Source: Kaistia sp. 32K
GTDB taxonomy: Bacteria; Pseudomonadota; Alphaproteobacteria; Rhizobiales; Kaistiaceae
Direction of reading: 5' to 3'
Assembly (NCBI RefSeq): GCF_016629525.1
Contig: NZ_AP024269.1
Span: forward strand, 5,198,501 to 5,262,500
DNA length: 64,000 nt
Positions 43,741-50,262 of the stretch are shown one piece after another (the first letter of the stretch is position 1; each line of letters begins with the position of its first letter). The translations under genes and the position numbers were made by a program. Below the pieces are notes generated by a model. The model saw nothing but the letters and a program-made list of their open reading frames with translations, made no database searches and was not told where the DNA came from.

Positions 43741-44060
43741 TGGAGATCAAATACACCGAGCGCGGCTTTGCCCGCTGTGCGTTCCTCGACCGTTACAGCG
43801 TACCCTGCAGCCTGCAGGAAAGCAGCCTGGCAGAAGAGGCTGCGATCTGGCTCGGCGTCGATGATGCCAATCCGATGATCATGGCCAGCGATGCTGCGGC
43901 GCACGGCGTGAACACCACCGAGACGACCGGCTGGGTTCCTTACCCGGTGCCGCCTGCCGTGCTCATGACCACACGCATGCACCTGACCCAGGCGCAGGTG
44001 GCCGAGCTGCTGCCGGCGCTGCAGCACTTCGTCGACACGGGCGAATTGCCGAGCCCCTGA
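43740..44060 (+). CDS. Conserved phage protein of unknown function
   Basis: A 106-residue protein (MEIKYTERGFARCAFLDRYS region, ending with TRMHLTQAQVAELLPALQHF). From memory this family is widespread in proteobacterial phages. The ATG overlaps the previous stop codon (TGATG type). Function unknown. Confidence 0.75.
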   Translation: MEIKYTERGFARCAFLDRYSVPCSLQESSLAEEAAIWLGVDDANPMIMASDAAAHGVNTTETTGWVPYPVPPAVLMTTRMHLTQAQVAELLPALQHFVDTGELPSP

Positions 44061-44071
44061 CCATCCCGGAT

Positions 44072-44141
44072 TTGCCCCGCAATCCGCAACTCAAATACAA
44101 TTCGTGAAAACACGATCAGGCCAGGACACAACCTGGCTGGA
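44072..44141 (+). promoter_or_regulatory. Promoter and hairpin leader of methyltransferase gene
   Basis: TTGCCC (44072), 18 bp, TACAAT (44096), then a leader with stem GCCAGG (44120-44125) / CCTGGC (44132-44137) directly before GGAGACTTATG. The arrangement and most bases match the leader at 50189-50254, including a compensatory swap in the stem. Confidence 0.75.
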
Positions 44142-44146
44142 GACTT

Positions 44147-45727
44147 ATGGGACTACCCTACACGCTGTACCTGGGCGACTGCCTGGAGACGCTGCGCACG
44201 CTGCCTGACAACTCGGTCGACAGCGTGGTTTGTGACCCGCCCTACGGCCTGAGCAAAGAGCCGGACATGGCCGAGGTGCTGCACCACTGGCTGGCCGGCG
44301 ACGACTACCAGCACAAGGGCGGCGGGTTCATGGGCAAGAGCTGGGACAGCTTTGTGCCCGGGCCTGCCGTGTGGCGCGAGTGCCTGCGCGTGCTCAAGCC
44401 TGGCGGTCACCTGCTGGCGTTCTTCGGTACGCGCACTCAGGACATGGGAACGCTGGCCATCCGCCTCGCAGGGTTTGAGATCCGCGACAGCATCGCCTGG
44501 ATCTACGGGTCGGGTTTCCCGAAATCCATGGACGTGAGCAAGGCGATAGACAAGGCCGGCGGCGCATCGCCGCGCGATCAGGCGCAGCTGCTCCGCGCAA
44601 AGCGGGAGGCAGCCGGCCTAACCCGCGAGCAGGTAGCTGATCACTGCTGCTGCACGCCGTCGAGCGTGCGCGACTGGGAAGAAGGCCGAGCACGCGCAGT
44701 CGGCGCGCCGGTGGAGTTCATCGTTCCGAGCGTGGGCTACAGGGCAAAGCTGGCCGACCTGCTGGGCTATAGCTCCGACGAGCGCCGACTGATCGGCTCT
44801 GCCTCCGACCGTCGTGGCGATGGTACTGGCTACGGCTTGGGGCATAGCGGTGATCTTCGGTCAGGCGGCAACACCGACGCTGCCAGCCAATGGCAAGGCT
44901 GGGGCACCGCCCTCAAGCCGGCCCTGGAGCCGATCACCGTGGCGCGCAAGCCGCTGGTGGGCACGGTGGCGGCGAACGTGCTGGAGCATGGAACTGGAGC
45001 GCTGAATATTGACGGGTGCCGTGTAGCAGCACCGGATGGCGTGCCACTGTTCCTGAACCGCAGTGGCGATTCCGTCAATGCCTATGGCGATGGCCTACAT
45101 GGTTCAGCTCGGACTGGCGATGTTGGCGCAGGCCGCTGGCCCGCTAACCTTATCCACGACGGCAGCGACGAGGTACTGGCGGCGTTCCCGCAAGCAAGCG
45201 GCGCAGTGGCGCCCGTGAAAGGCACAGAAGCCAGCGCAAAAACCGCAAACGCCTTCGGAGAGTACTCTGGCAGGGCGCCAAGCGATCAGCGCGATGGTGG
45301 TGGCCGCGCCGCCAGATTCTTCTACTGCGCCAAGGCCAGCCGCAAAGATCGCAACGAAGGCACGGCCAGCGGCAGTTCTCCAGCCGTGGGCACCAACGCC
45401 ACCATGCGCGAGCGCGAGGATGCAGACTGGCCGGCCCGCAACGGCAACCACCACCCTACCGTCAAGCCCACCGACCTGATGGCCTATCTCTGCCGGCTGG
45501 TGACGCCACCGGGCGGTACCGTGCTCGATCCCTTCATGGGCAGCGGCAGCACCGGAAAGGCCGCGATGCGCGAGGGGTTCCGCTTCATTGGCTGCGAGCT
45601 GTCGCCGGAGTACCTGGCGATAGCCGAGGCACGGATCGCGCATGAGCTTGGGAAGCGCGTGCCTGTCGAGCCTGCGCCTGTGGAGCAGGCCAAGCAGCAC
45701 GATCTGTTTGCCCAGGAGGGCGCATGA
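44147..45727 (+). CDS. DNA N-methyltransferase with inserted HTH
   Basis: A 526-residue enzyme. The catalytic DPPYGL (30-35) comes early and the AdoMet motif VLDPFMGSGSTGKAAM comes late, the beta-type order. Between them, residues 145-185 (LRAKREAAGLTREQVADHCC, CTPSSVRDWEEG) form an XRE-type helix-turn-helix lying where the target recognition domain should be. It probably modifies phage DNA. Its stop overlaps the start of the nuclease-like gene, so the two form a pair. Confidence 0.9.
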   Translation: MGLPYTLYLGDCLETLRTLPDNSVDSVVCDPPYGLSKEPDMAEVLHHWLAGDDYQHKGGGFMGKSWDSFVPGPAVWRECLRVLKPGGHLLAFFGTRTQDMGTLAIRLAGFEIRDSIAWIYGSGFPKSMDVSKAIDKAGGASPRDQAQLLRAKREAAGLTREQVADHCCCTPSSVRDWEEGRARAVGAPVEFIVPSVGYRAKLADLLGYSSDERRLIGSASDRRGDGTGYGLGHSGDLRSGGNTDAASQWQGWGTALKPALEPITVARKPLVGTVAANVLEHGTGALNIDGCRVAAPDGVPLFLNRSGDSVNAYGDGLHGSARTGDVGAGRWPANLIHDGSDEVLAAFPQASGAVAPVKGTEASAKTANAFGEYSGRAPSDQRDGGGRAARFFYCAKASRKDRNEGTASGSSPAVGTNATMREREDADWPARNGNHHPTVKPTDLMAYLCRLVTPPGGTVLDPFMGSGSTGKAAMREGFRFIGCELSPEYLAIAEARIAHELGKRVPVEPAPVEQAKQHDLFAQEGA

Positions 45728-46374
45728 GCCTCCTGATCCCGATGTCGCACGCTGACCTGTGCGCCATTGCCGTGAAGTGGCTGAAGCGGGCGAACTCGGC
45801 CGGCGGCCCTGGCTGTCACGTGGCGGTGAGCGAGTGCCGGTCTGGCTGGACTGGAGAGGTGCCGGATGCGATCGGGTTCCGCGCGGCCGGGTTCGAGGAC
45901 GGATCGACCGTTGTCGAGTGCAAGACCAGCCGGGCCGACTTCCTTGCTGATCGCAAGAAGGCGCACCGCTCCAGCGGCGGCTGCGGCAACTGGCGCTATT
46001 TCATGGCGCCGGATGGCTTGATCAGCCCTGACGAGCTGCCGCCTGGCTGGGGCCTGCTGACGGTGAACAGCCGTGGGCATGTCAAAGCTATCGCTGGGCC
46101 TGCCGCTCACTACCGCGGCCGCAATGACGTGCTGCGCGAGCAGGTCGAGCAGTTCCGCCACGTCGCCGACCGCGACCGCGAGCAGTTCATCCTGGCCAAG
46201 CTGCTGGAGCGCGTAGGCGATGCGGAAGAGATGAACCGCAGGATCAAGCATGTCTACGCCGAGCAGAGCAGGCTGATCGACCGTGTGAACAGCCAGGTCA
46301 AGGAGATGAACGAGTTGCGCGACGAGAACTACCGCCTGAAGCGAGAGCTGTCCGCCAGGCCGCCCATCCAGTAA
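45724..46374 (+). CDS. PD-(D/E)XK nuclease-like protein
   Basis: A 216-residue protein. VPDAIGF (PD at 47-48) and VVECKTSRADF (E65, K67) form the core of a PD-(D/E)XK nuclease, followed by RYFMAPDGLISPDELPPGWG and a C-terminal coiled coil. It could be a DNA-repair (MmcB-like) or restriction-type nuclease. It overlaps the methyltransferase gene by 4 bp, as in restriction-modification pairs, but no specificity is known. Confidence 0.65.
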   Translation: MSLLIPMSHADLCAIAVKWLKRANSAGGPGCHVAVSECRSGWTGEVPDAIGFRAAGFEDGSTVVECKTSRADFLADRKKAHRSSGGCGNWRYFMAPDGLISPDELPPGWGLLTVNSRGHVKAIAGPAAHYRGRNDVLREQVEQFRHVADRDREQFILAKLLERVGDAEEMNRRIKHVYAEQSRLIDRVNSQVKEMNELRDENYRLKRELSARPPIQ

Positions 46375-46389
46375 TTCCCAGACACTGAA

Positions 46390-46470
46390 TCAGGGCGTCT
46401 ACTTGCATCGAGCCAGTAACTGCGCGGCATGCGGGCCGTCTATGCTTTCCTTGGGCGCATATAGGGCGCA
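46390..46470 (+). promoter_or_regulatory. Bipartite intergenic element E6
   Basis: Box A TCAGGGCGTC at 46390, box B GGGCGCATATAGGGCGCA at 46453, spacing 63 bp. TATGCT lies 6 bp before box B. The hairpin between the boxes is weak in this copy. Confidence 0.85.
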
Positions 46471-46483
46471 GTTCATGCAGGTG

Positions 46484-46521
46484 TTGCGCAAATTTAAGTA
46501 AATGAGGTATTTTAATACCTC
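46484..46521 (+). promoter_or_regulatory. Promoter with palindromic operator after E6
   Basis: TTGCGC (46484), an 18-bp spacer and TATTTT (46508). The -10 lies inside GAGGTATT-TT-AATACCTC (46504-46521), two perfect 8-bp arms, a likely repressor site. It serves the gene at 46560. Confidence 0.65.
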
Positions 46522-46559
46522 ACACACTACCGCCGGCGCCGCCGGCCAGGAATACGGGA

Positions 46560-46823
46560 ATGTTGAAATCGTGGTGGGGAAAAGTGACCGGCCTGGAGGC
46601 CGCGAACAAGCGCATTGCTGATCTGGAAGGGCTGTACGAGCTCCAGAAGAGCATCACGGCGCGCAAGGAAGAGATCATCGATGATCTCGAGAAAGAGCTG
46701 AACGAAAGCAAGATCGCCTGCATCAAGCTGCGCGGCACCGTGCACAAGATCAGTGCTGAGCGTGCCGATCTGCGCACCCGCCTGGCCAATGCCAATGGCC
46801 GCAAGCGGAGGATGACCCAGTGA
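46560..46823 (+). CDS. Coiled-coil phage protein
   Basis: An 87-residue, nearly all-helical charged protein (ANKRIADLEGLYELQKSITA, DDLEKELNESKIACIKLRGT). The pattern fits a parallel coiled coil. First gene of the E6 unit. Function unknown. Confidence 0.65.
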   Translation: MLKSWWGKVTGLEAANKRIADLEGLYELQKSITARKEEIIDDLEKELNESKIACIKLRGTVHKISAERADLRTRLANANGRKRRMTQ

Positions 46824-47383
46824 GCGGCGCAGCGGCGATGGCCGCGGCTGTTGATTGGAGCGAGGCGCCGGAGGGGGCCACGCACTACTGCAATGGATGG
46901 CTCTGGCCTTGGCTGCGCCTGCGCGACGGGGTTCTGCAGTTTCACCATTTCACAGCCGGATGGACTATCCTCCTGCTTCTTGAAGGTGAAAGTCTTGCTG
47001 ACATCATCAGCCGAACCGTAGAGCGCCCAACCACTCCAGCCGCCTGGAACGGCGAAGGGCTGCCGCCGGTTGGGACGGCGTGCGAGTACCATATGGGTAA
47101 CAAGTGGCGTCGCGTAGTGATAGCGGCTCATGTCAAACAGCCAGCAGGTAAGGCCGCCGTATTCGAGTTTATCGACGGTAATGATTGGTCATCCAGCCCT
47201 TCGCCAACGAGATTCCGCCCCATTCGCACCCCCGAGCAGATCGCTGCGGAGGAGCGGGAAGATGCCATCCGCAAGATCACTCACCTGCTCGGCGAGAAGA
47301 CCGGCACTGCAGACAGCAACCGCTCCAGGGCAGAGGTATTGCACGACGCCGGCTACCGCCTGGTCGAAGGAGGTGCGCAATGA
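46820..47383 (+). CDS. Conserved phage accessory protein
   Basis: A 187-residue protein from GTG. WSEAPEGATHYCNGWLWPW and GLPPVGTACEYHMGNKWRRV are segments that recur in Ead/Ea-type phage accessory proteins. Overlaps both neighbours by 4 bp. Function unknown. Confidence 0.65.
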   Translation: MSGAAAMAAAVDWSEAPEGATHYCNGWLWPWLRLRDGVLQFHHFTAGWTILLLLEGESLADIISRTVERPTTPAAWNGEGLPPVGTACEYHMGNKWRRVVIAAHVKQPAGKAAVFEFIDGNDWSSSPSPTRFRPIRTPEQIAAEEREDAIRKITHLLGEKTGTADSNRSRAEVLHDAGYRLVEGGAQ

Positions 47384-47814
47384 GCGCCCTCGGCGAGCGC
47401 CGGGCGGGGTTTGAGGAAGCCTACCACCTGCAGTTCGGCCGCCTGCCGCAGAACTGGAATGAGGCGCAGGGTAAATACTTCGATGCGCACGGACAGGGTG
47501 CCTGGTGGGCCTGGTGCGCCGCTCTTGGCGTCATCGAGAACGACCCGCGCCGGACGGCATTCGAGGCTTGGGCTGATGCCCATCACCTGCCTCTCCAGCG
47601 CATGGGGCGCACGCCGCACTATGAGCACGCAGACACCCAAGGCGCATGGATCGGCTGGAACGCCGCCCTGGACAGCGTGGTGATTGAGCTGCCGGCGCCC
47701 GACAGCACCGACGCCAACCCAACGACCAGCACCGACTGCGACAGCGGCTTCGCGCGCGGCGTGAGCGCGTGCCGGGTAGCCATCAACGCCGCCGGACTGA
47801 AGGTGAAGCCATGA
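47380..47814 (+). CDS. Conserved phage accessory protein
   Basis: A 144-residue protein. RTAFEAWADAHHLPLQRMGR with YEHADTQGAWIGWNAAL is a module found, sometimes repeated, in many phage proteins. Start by ATGA overlap. Function unknown. Confidence 0.65.
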   Translation: MSALGERRAGFEEAYHLQFGRLPQNWNEAQGKYFDAHGQGAWWAWCAALGVIENDPRRTAFEAWADAHHLPLQRMGRTPHYEHADTQGAWIGWNAALDSVVIELPAPDSTDANPTTSTDCDSGFARGVSACRVAINAAGLKVKP

Positions 47815-48218
47815 TCTGTCAGCAACCACAAGCCCATCCTGCTCGCTGCGGGTGCGAGCGGGTATCAATCCTGCGCGACACGAACGTCGGCTATGCCGCT
47901 GGCACGTCACGGCTCCAGAGCGGCTTCGAAGACGATGACCTGCCCAGTATCTGCCGCCACCCCGGTCACAACCCGCCGACGGGCCTGCACGTGCCGGAAG
48001 GCAAGCGCTACCGGCACGTCTGCCCTGGCTGCGGCTTCACGGCGATCCTGCGCTCTCAAGGCCTGACCATGATGGCCGACCGCAGGCCTATCAGTCTGCC
48101 CAAGATCGACATCAGCCTGAGCGCCGGCATCAGCGACGCATTCTGCGAGGGCGTGCTGTACGCCCAGCGCATGGATCGTGAAGCGCTGGCGGCTGCCGGC
48201 TTCGAGGTGGCGCCATGA
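47811..48218 (+). CDS. Hypothetical phage protein with Cys/His cluster
   Basis: A 135-residue protein. The HVCPGCGFTAIL segment and several other Cys and His residues suggest a zinc ribbon. Overlaps both neighbours. Not recognised. Confidence 0.6.
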   Translation: MICQQPQAHPARCGCERVSILRDTNVGYAAGTSRLQSGFEDDDLPSICRHPGHNPPTGLHVPEGKRYRHVCPGCGFTAILRSQGLTMMADRRPISLPKIDISLSAGISDAFCEGVLYAQRMDREALAAAGFEVAP

Positions 48219-48445
48219 ACCGCGACCTCTGCATCATGGCCTGCATCTTCTGCCGGGATGAGGCTTTCCGCAAATGGATGACCCGCGACGGGCCGAGCAT
48301 CAACGAGGCGCGCGCCAAGGAAATTATCCTCGGCGTGTGCGGCGTCAAATCCCGCAACGACCTCGACACCAACCCCGAGGCCGCCGCGCGCTTCCACGAA
48401 CTGGTGCGGCGGCCGTTTTTGGAGTGGAAGGAGGGGCGACCGTGA
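48215..48445 (+). CDS. Small phage protein
   Basis: A 76-residue protein (MNRDLCIMACIFCRDEAFRK...) with a C-x3-C-x2-C start and a helical rest (AAARFHELVRRPFLEWKEG). From memory it resembles small phage proteins found next to nuclease and methylase genes. Function unknown. Confidence 0.55.
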   Translation: MNRDLCIMACIFCRDEAFRKWMTRDGPSINEARAKEIILGVCGVKSRNDLDTNPEAAARFHELVRRPFLEWKEGRP

Positions 48446-48654
48446 CTGCAGACAAGATAGTGGTCGTTGGCGGCGTGAACAGAGCTTTGGCATTGGCACT
48501 CATCGGCTGCCTGGAGCGCCATCTGATCAGCGGCTCAGGCGAAATTGAAATTGGCCGCCACGGGCTGTGTGATTCCGTAGAACTGGCGCAGCCTGTGGTC
48601 AAGCGCGAGCGGACGCCTGCCGGCCCGCGCGATCGCTGGGGGAAGCCGCTGTGA
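48442..48654 (+). CDS. Small hypothetical protein
   Basis: A 70-residue protein from GTG, beginning MTADKIVVVGGVNRALALAL, a possible small nucleotide-binding fold. Coupled to neighbours by overlaps. No known family. Confidence 0.5.
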   Translation: MTADKIVVVGGVNRALALALIGCLERHLISGSGEIEIGRHGLCDSVELAQPVVKRERTPAGPRDRWGKPL

Positions 48655-48965
48655 GCGTGACACCCAAGATTTCCCTGATCGCCTTCGAGGGGCGCGACCC
48701 GTCCAAGGCATTTGTCCAGGTGCCTGACGAGCGCGGCCGCTGGGTGCTGACCGATCGCTGCGTGGTCGAGGTGGCTTGCAGTCACTGCCAGGCGGTGGTG
48801 GGTGAGCCCTGCCGCCGCAGGGGCGGCTGGGGCGTCGGTACCCACTACGTGCGGCGACACGCTTGGACGGTTAAGTCCACTCGCGAGGCGCGGCGCCAGA
48901 TACCGGTCGAAGCCAAACCCAGGCTGCGCGTGCGTGCCGGTGGAGTGGTGGAGTTGCCGGTATGA
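48651..48965 (+). CDS. Small zinc-finger-like protein
   Basis: A 104-residue protein. VACSHCQAVVGEPCRRRGG followed by HYVRRH forms a C-C-C-H type finger seen in phage proteins. GTG start by overlap. Role unknown. Confidence 0.6.
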   Translation: MSVTPKISLIAFEGRDPSKAFVQVPDERGRWVLTDRCVVEVACSHCQAVVGEPCRRRGGWGVGTHYVRRHAWTVKSTREARRQIPVEAKPRLRVRAGGVVELPV

Positions 48966-49342
48966 AGCTGCTCGTCTGTGGCGGGCGCGACTTCATGGAT
49001 CGCAACATCGTCTTCGAGGTGCTTGACGGGGTGCATGCCAAGCGGCGCATCGAGGTCATCATCCATGGTTGCGCGCGAGGAGCTGATCGCCTGGCCGGCC
49101 AATGGGCAAAAGCACGCGGCGTTCTTTGTGCTGAGGTCGAGGCGCATTGGGCAGCTCATGGCAAAGGCGCCGGGCCTCGCCGCAACCGCGCAATGCTGAG
49201 CCTTGGCCCGGATGGCGTGGTAGCCTTCCCGGGCGGTGATGGCACGCTCAACATGATCCGCATCGCCGAGGAAGCCGGCATCAAGGTCTGGCTTCCTTGC
49301 GGGATGCCTGAATACAAACCAACCGCGCCCGCCGGGCGCTAG
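48962..49342 (+). CDS. YspA/DUF2493-type SLOG-domain protein
   Basis: A 126-residue Rossmann-like SLOG protein: KLLVCGGRDF at the N-terminus, IIHGCARGADRLAGQWA, PRRNRAMLS and VVAFPGGDGTLNM. SLOG proteins bind nucleotide-derived ligands, often in conflict systems. It is downstream of many small proteins and 0.9 kb before the DNA methylase/ADP-ribosyltransferase region. Confidence 0.85.
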   Translation: MKLLVCGGRDFMDRNIVFEVLDGVHAKRRIEVIIHGCARGADRLAGQWAKARGVLCAEVEAHWAAHGKGAGPRRNRAMLSLGPDGVVAFPGGDGTLNMIRIAEEAGIKVWLPCGMPEYKPTAPAGR

Positions 49343-49352
49343 GGGAAAGGAA

Positions 49353-49622
49353 GTGACTGTAGAACGACTGAGCGTCTGGCGTGCAGACGCCGAGTGGGAT
49401 GACGATGTTGAGGTGGTGAGGGCTGCCGACTATGACCTGCTGGCCGCCGAGGAAGCCCGCCTGCGCGAGCTGGTGGCCGAGGCTGAGCGTGATGCGGAGC
49501 GCTATCGCCTCCTGCGCGGCAATGGGCGCGATCCTATCGCTGTACGCAACCACCTTTCGCACCTTTACGACGAAAGCCTCGATGCTGCTGTCGATGCGCT
49601 GGCTGCGCAGGAGGGTTCGTGA
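49353..49622 (+). CDS. Hypothetical phage protein
   Basis: An 89-residue protein from GTG with AGGGGAAAGGA upstream. Mostly helical and acidic (EEARLRELVAEAERDAERYR). Its last codon overlaps the next ATG. Function unknown. Confidence 0.6.
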   Translation: MTVERLSVWRADAEWDDDVEVVRAADYDLLAAEEARLRELVAEAERDAERYRLLRGNGRDPIAVRNHLSHLYDESLDAAVDALAAQEGS

Positions 49623-49849
49623 TGGTCAAGCCAGACTACTCCGAGTTTGACGCCAAGCTACTCAACCTGATCATGCTTGGCAAAAACCGCATGATGCTTC
49701 TTGATCAAGATCGGTCTTTGATTGAGGCAGCTAGACCATTCTGCCGCCCAGGCCAGCCGGAATTCCGCGTGATCGACAGCCGCCTTCAGGCTATGCGCAA
49801 GGATGGCAAGATCAAGCACAATGGCCGAGAGTGGACGCTGACGACATGA
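49622..49849 (+). CDS. Small winged-helix-like protein
   Basis: A 75-residue protein. The end QAMRKDGKIKHNGREWTL looks like the wing of a winged helix. Its ATG shares a base with the preceding stop codon (TGATG). Last gene of the E6 unit. Confidence 0.55.
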   Translation: MVKPDYSEFDAKLLNLIMLGKNRMMLLDQDRSLIEAARPFCRPGQPEFRVIDSRLQAMRKDGKIKHNGREWTLTT

Positions 49850-49856
49850 TGCTGAG

Positions 49857-49937
49857 TCAGGCGGTCATGCCAGCAACAGCCTGATTATGAGCCGCCTGCA
49901 AGGGCGGCTTTGCTTTTTCGGGCGCATATAGGGCGCA
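49857..49937 (+). promoter_or_regulatory. Bipartite intergenic element E7 with clear terminator
   Basis: Box A TCAGGCGGTC at 49857. A strong terminator follows (GAGCCGCC-TGCAA-GGGCGGCTTT then T run, 49890-49918), and box B GGGCGCATATAGGGCGCA is at 49920, 63 bp from box A. This copy shows most plainly that the element ends one unit before the next begins. Confidence 0.88.
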
Positions 49938-49948
49938 TCGCCTGATGG

Positions 49949-49978
49949 TTGCGGGGCTGAATCCGGCAGTGGTACGAT
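49949..49978 (+). promoter_or_regulatory. Sigma70-like promoter after E7
   Basis: TTGCGG (49949), 18 bp, TACGAT (49973). Together with the terminator at 50112-50142 it defines a transcript of roughly 150 bases containing only tiny ORFs. Confidence 0.65.
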
Positions 49979-50019
49979 TGGCTCCTCAAGTAAATATGCC
50001 AAAATCGGAGGATCGCATC

Positions 50020-50101
50020 ATGAAGCGCGACGAATATGAGGGCCTGTAAGGTCATCGGTGTTGGCGAGGGCATCGCTCTCGACGACTACGAAGGCTTCTA
50101 A
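50020..50101 (+). other. Tiny overlapping ORFs within a short transcript
   Basis: GGAGG at 50006 precedes an ATG at 50020 that reads MKRDEYEGL and stops. In another frame an ATG at 50036 reads MRACKVIGVGEGIALDDYEG plus Phe and stops at 50101. The matching ends DEYEGL and DDYEGF suggest either a broken small gene or a leader peptide plus sRNA. Confidence 0.35.
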
Positions 50102-50111
50102 CCGACAACCC

Positions 50112-50142
50112 AAAAAGCCCGCCATTGAGCGGGCTTTTTCTT
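50112..50142 (+). terminator. Rho-independent terminator
   Basis: AAAAAGCCCGC, loop CATTGA, GCGGGCTTTTTC. It closes the short transcript that starts near 49985. Confidence 0.88.
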
Positions 50143-50188
50143 GCCCACGTCAGCACTATTTCATATTTATTCATTGATCTTCTGGCGA

Positions 50189-50254
50189 TTGCATTATTTG
50201 TAGTTACTCAATTATGATCTGTGAAACCAACATCAAGCCTGGAAACAACCAGGC
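50189..50254 (+). promoter_or_regulatory. Promoter and hairpin leader of the 5mC methyltransferase
   Basis: TTGCAT (50189), 18 bp, TATGAT (50213), then the leader with stem GCCTGG (50237-50242) / CCAGGC (50249-50254), followed by GGAGACTTATG. It parallels 44072-44141 base by base in most positions. Because the -10 is at 50213, the GTG at 50221 cannot be the translation start. Confidence 0.75.
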
Positions 50255-50262
50255 GGAGACTT

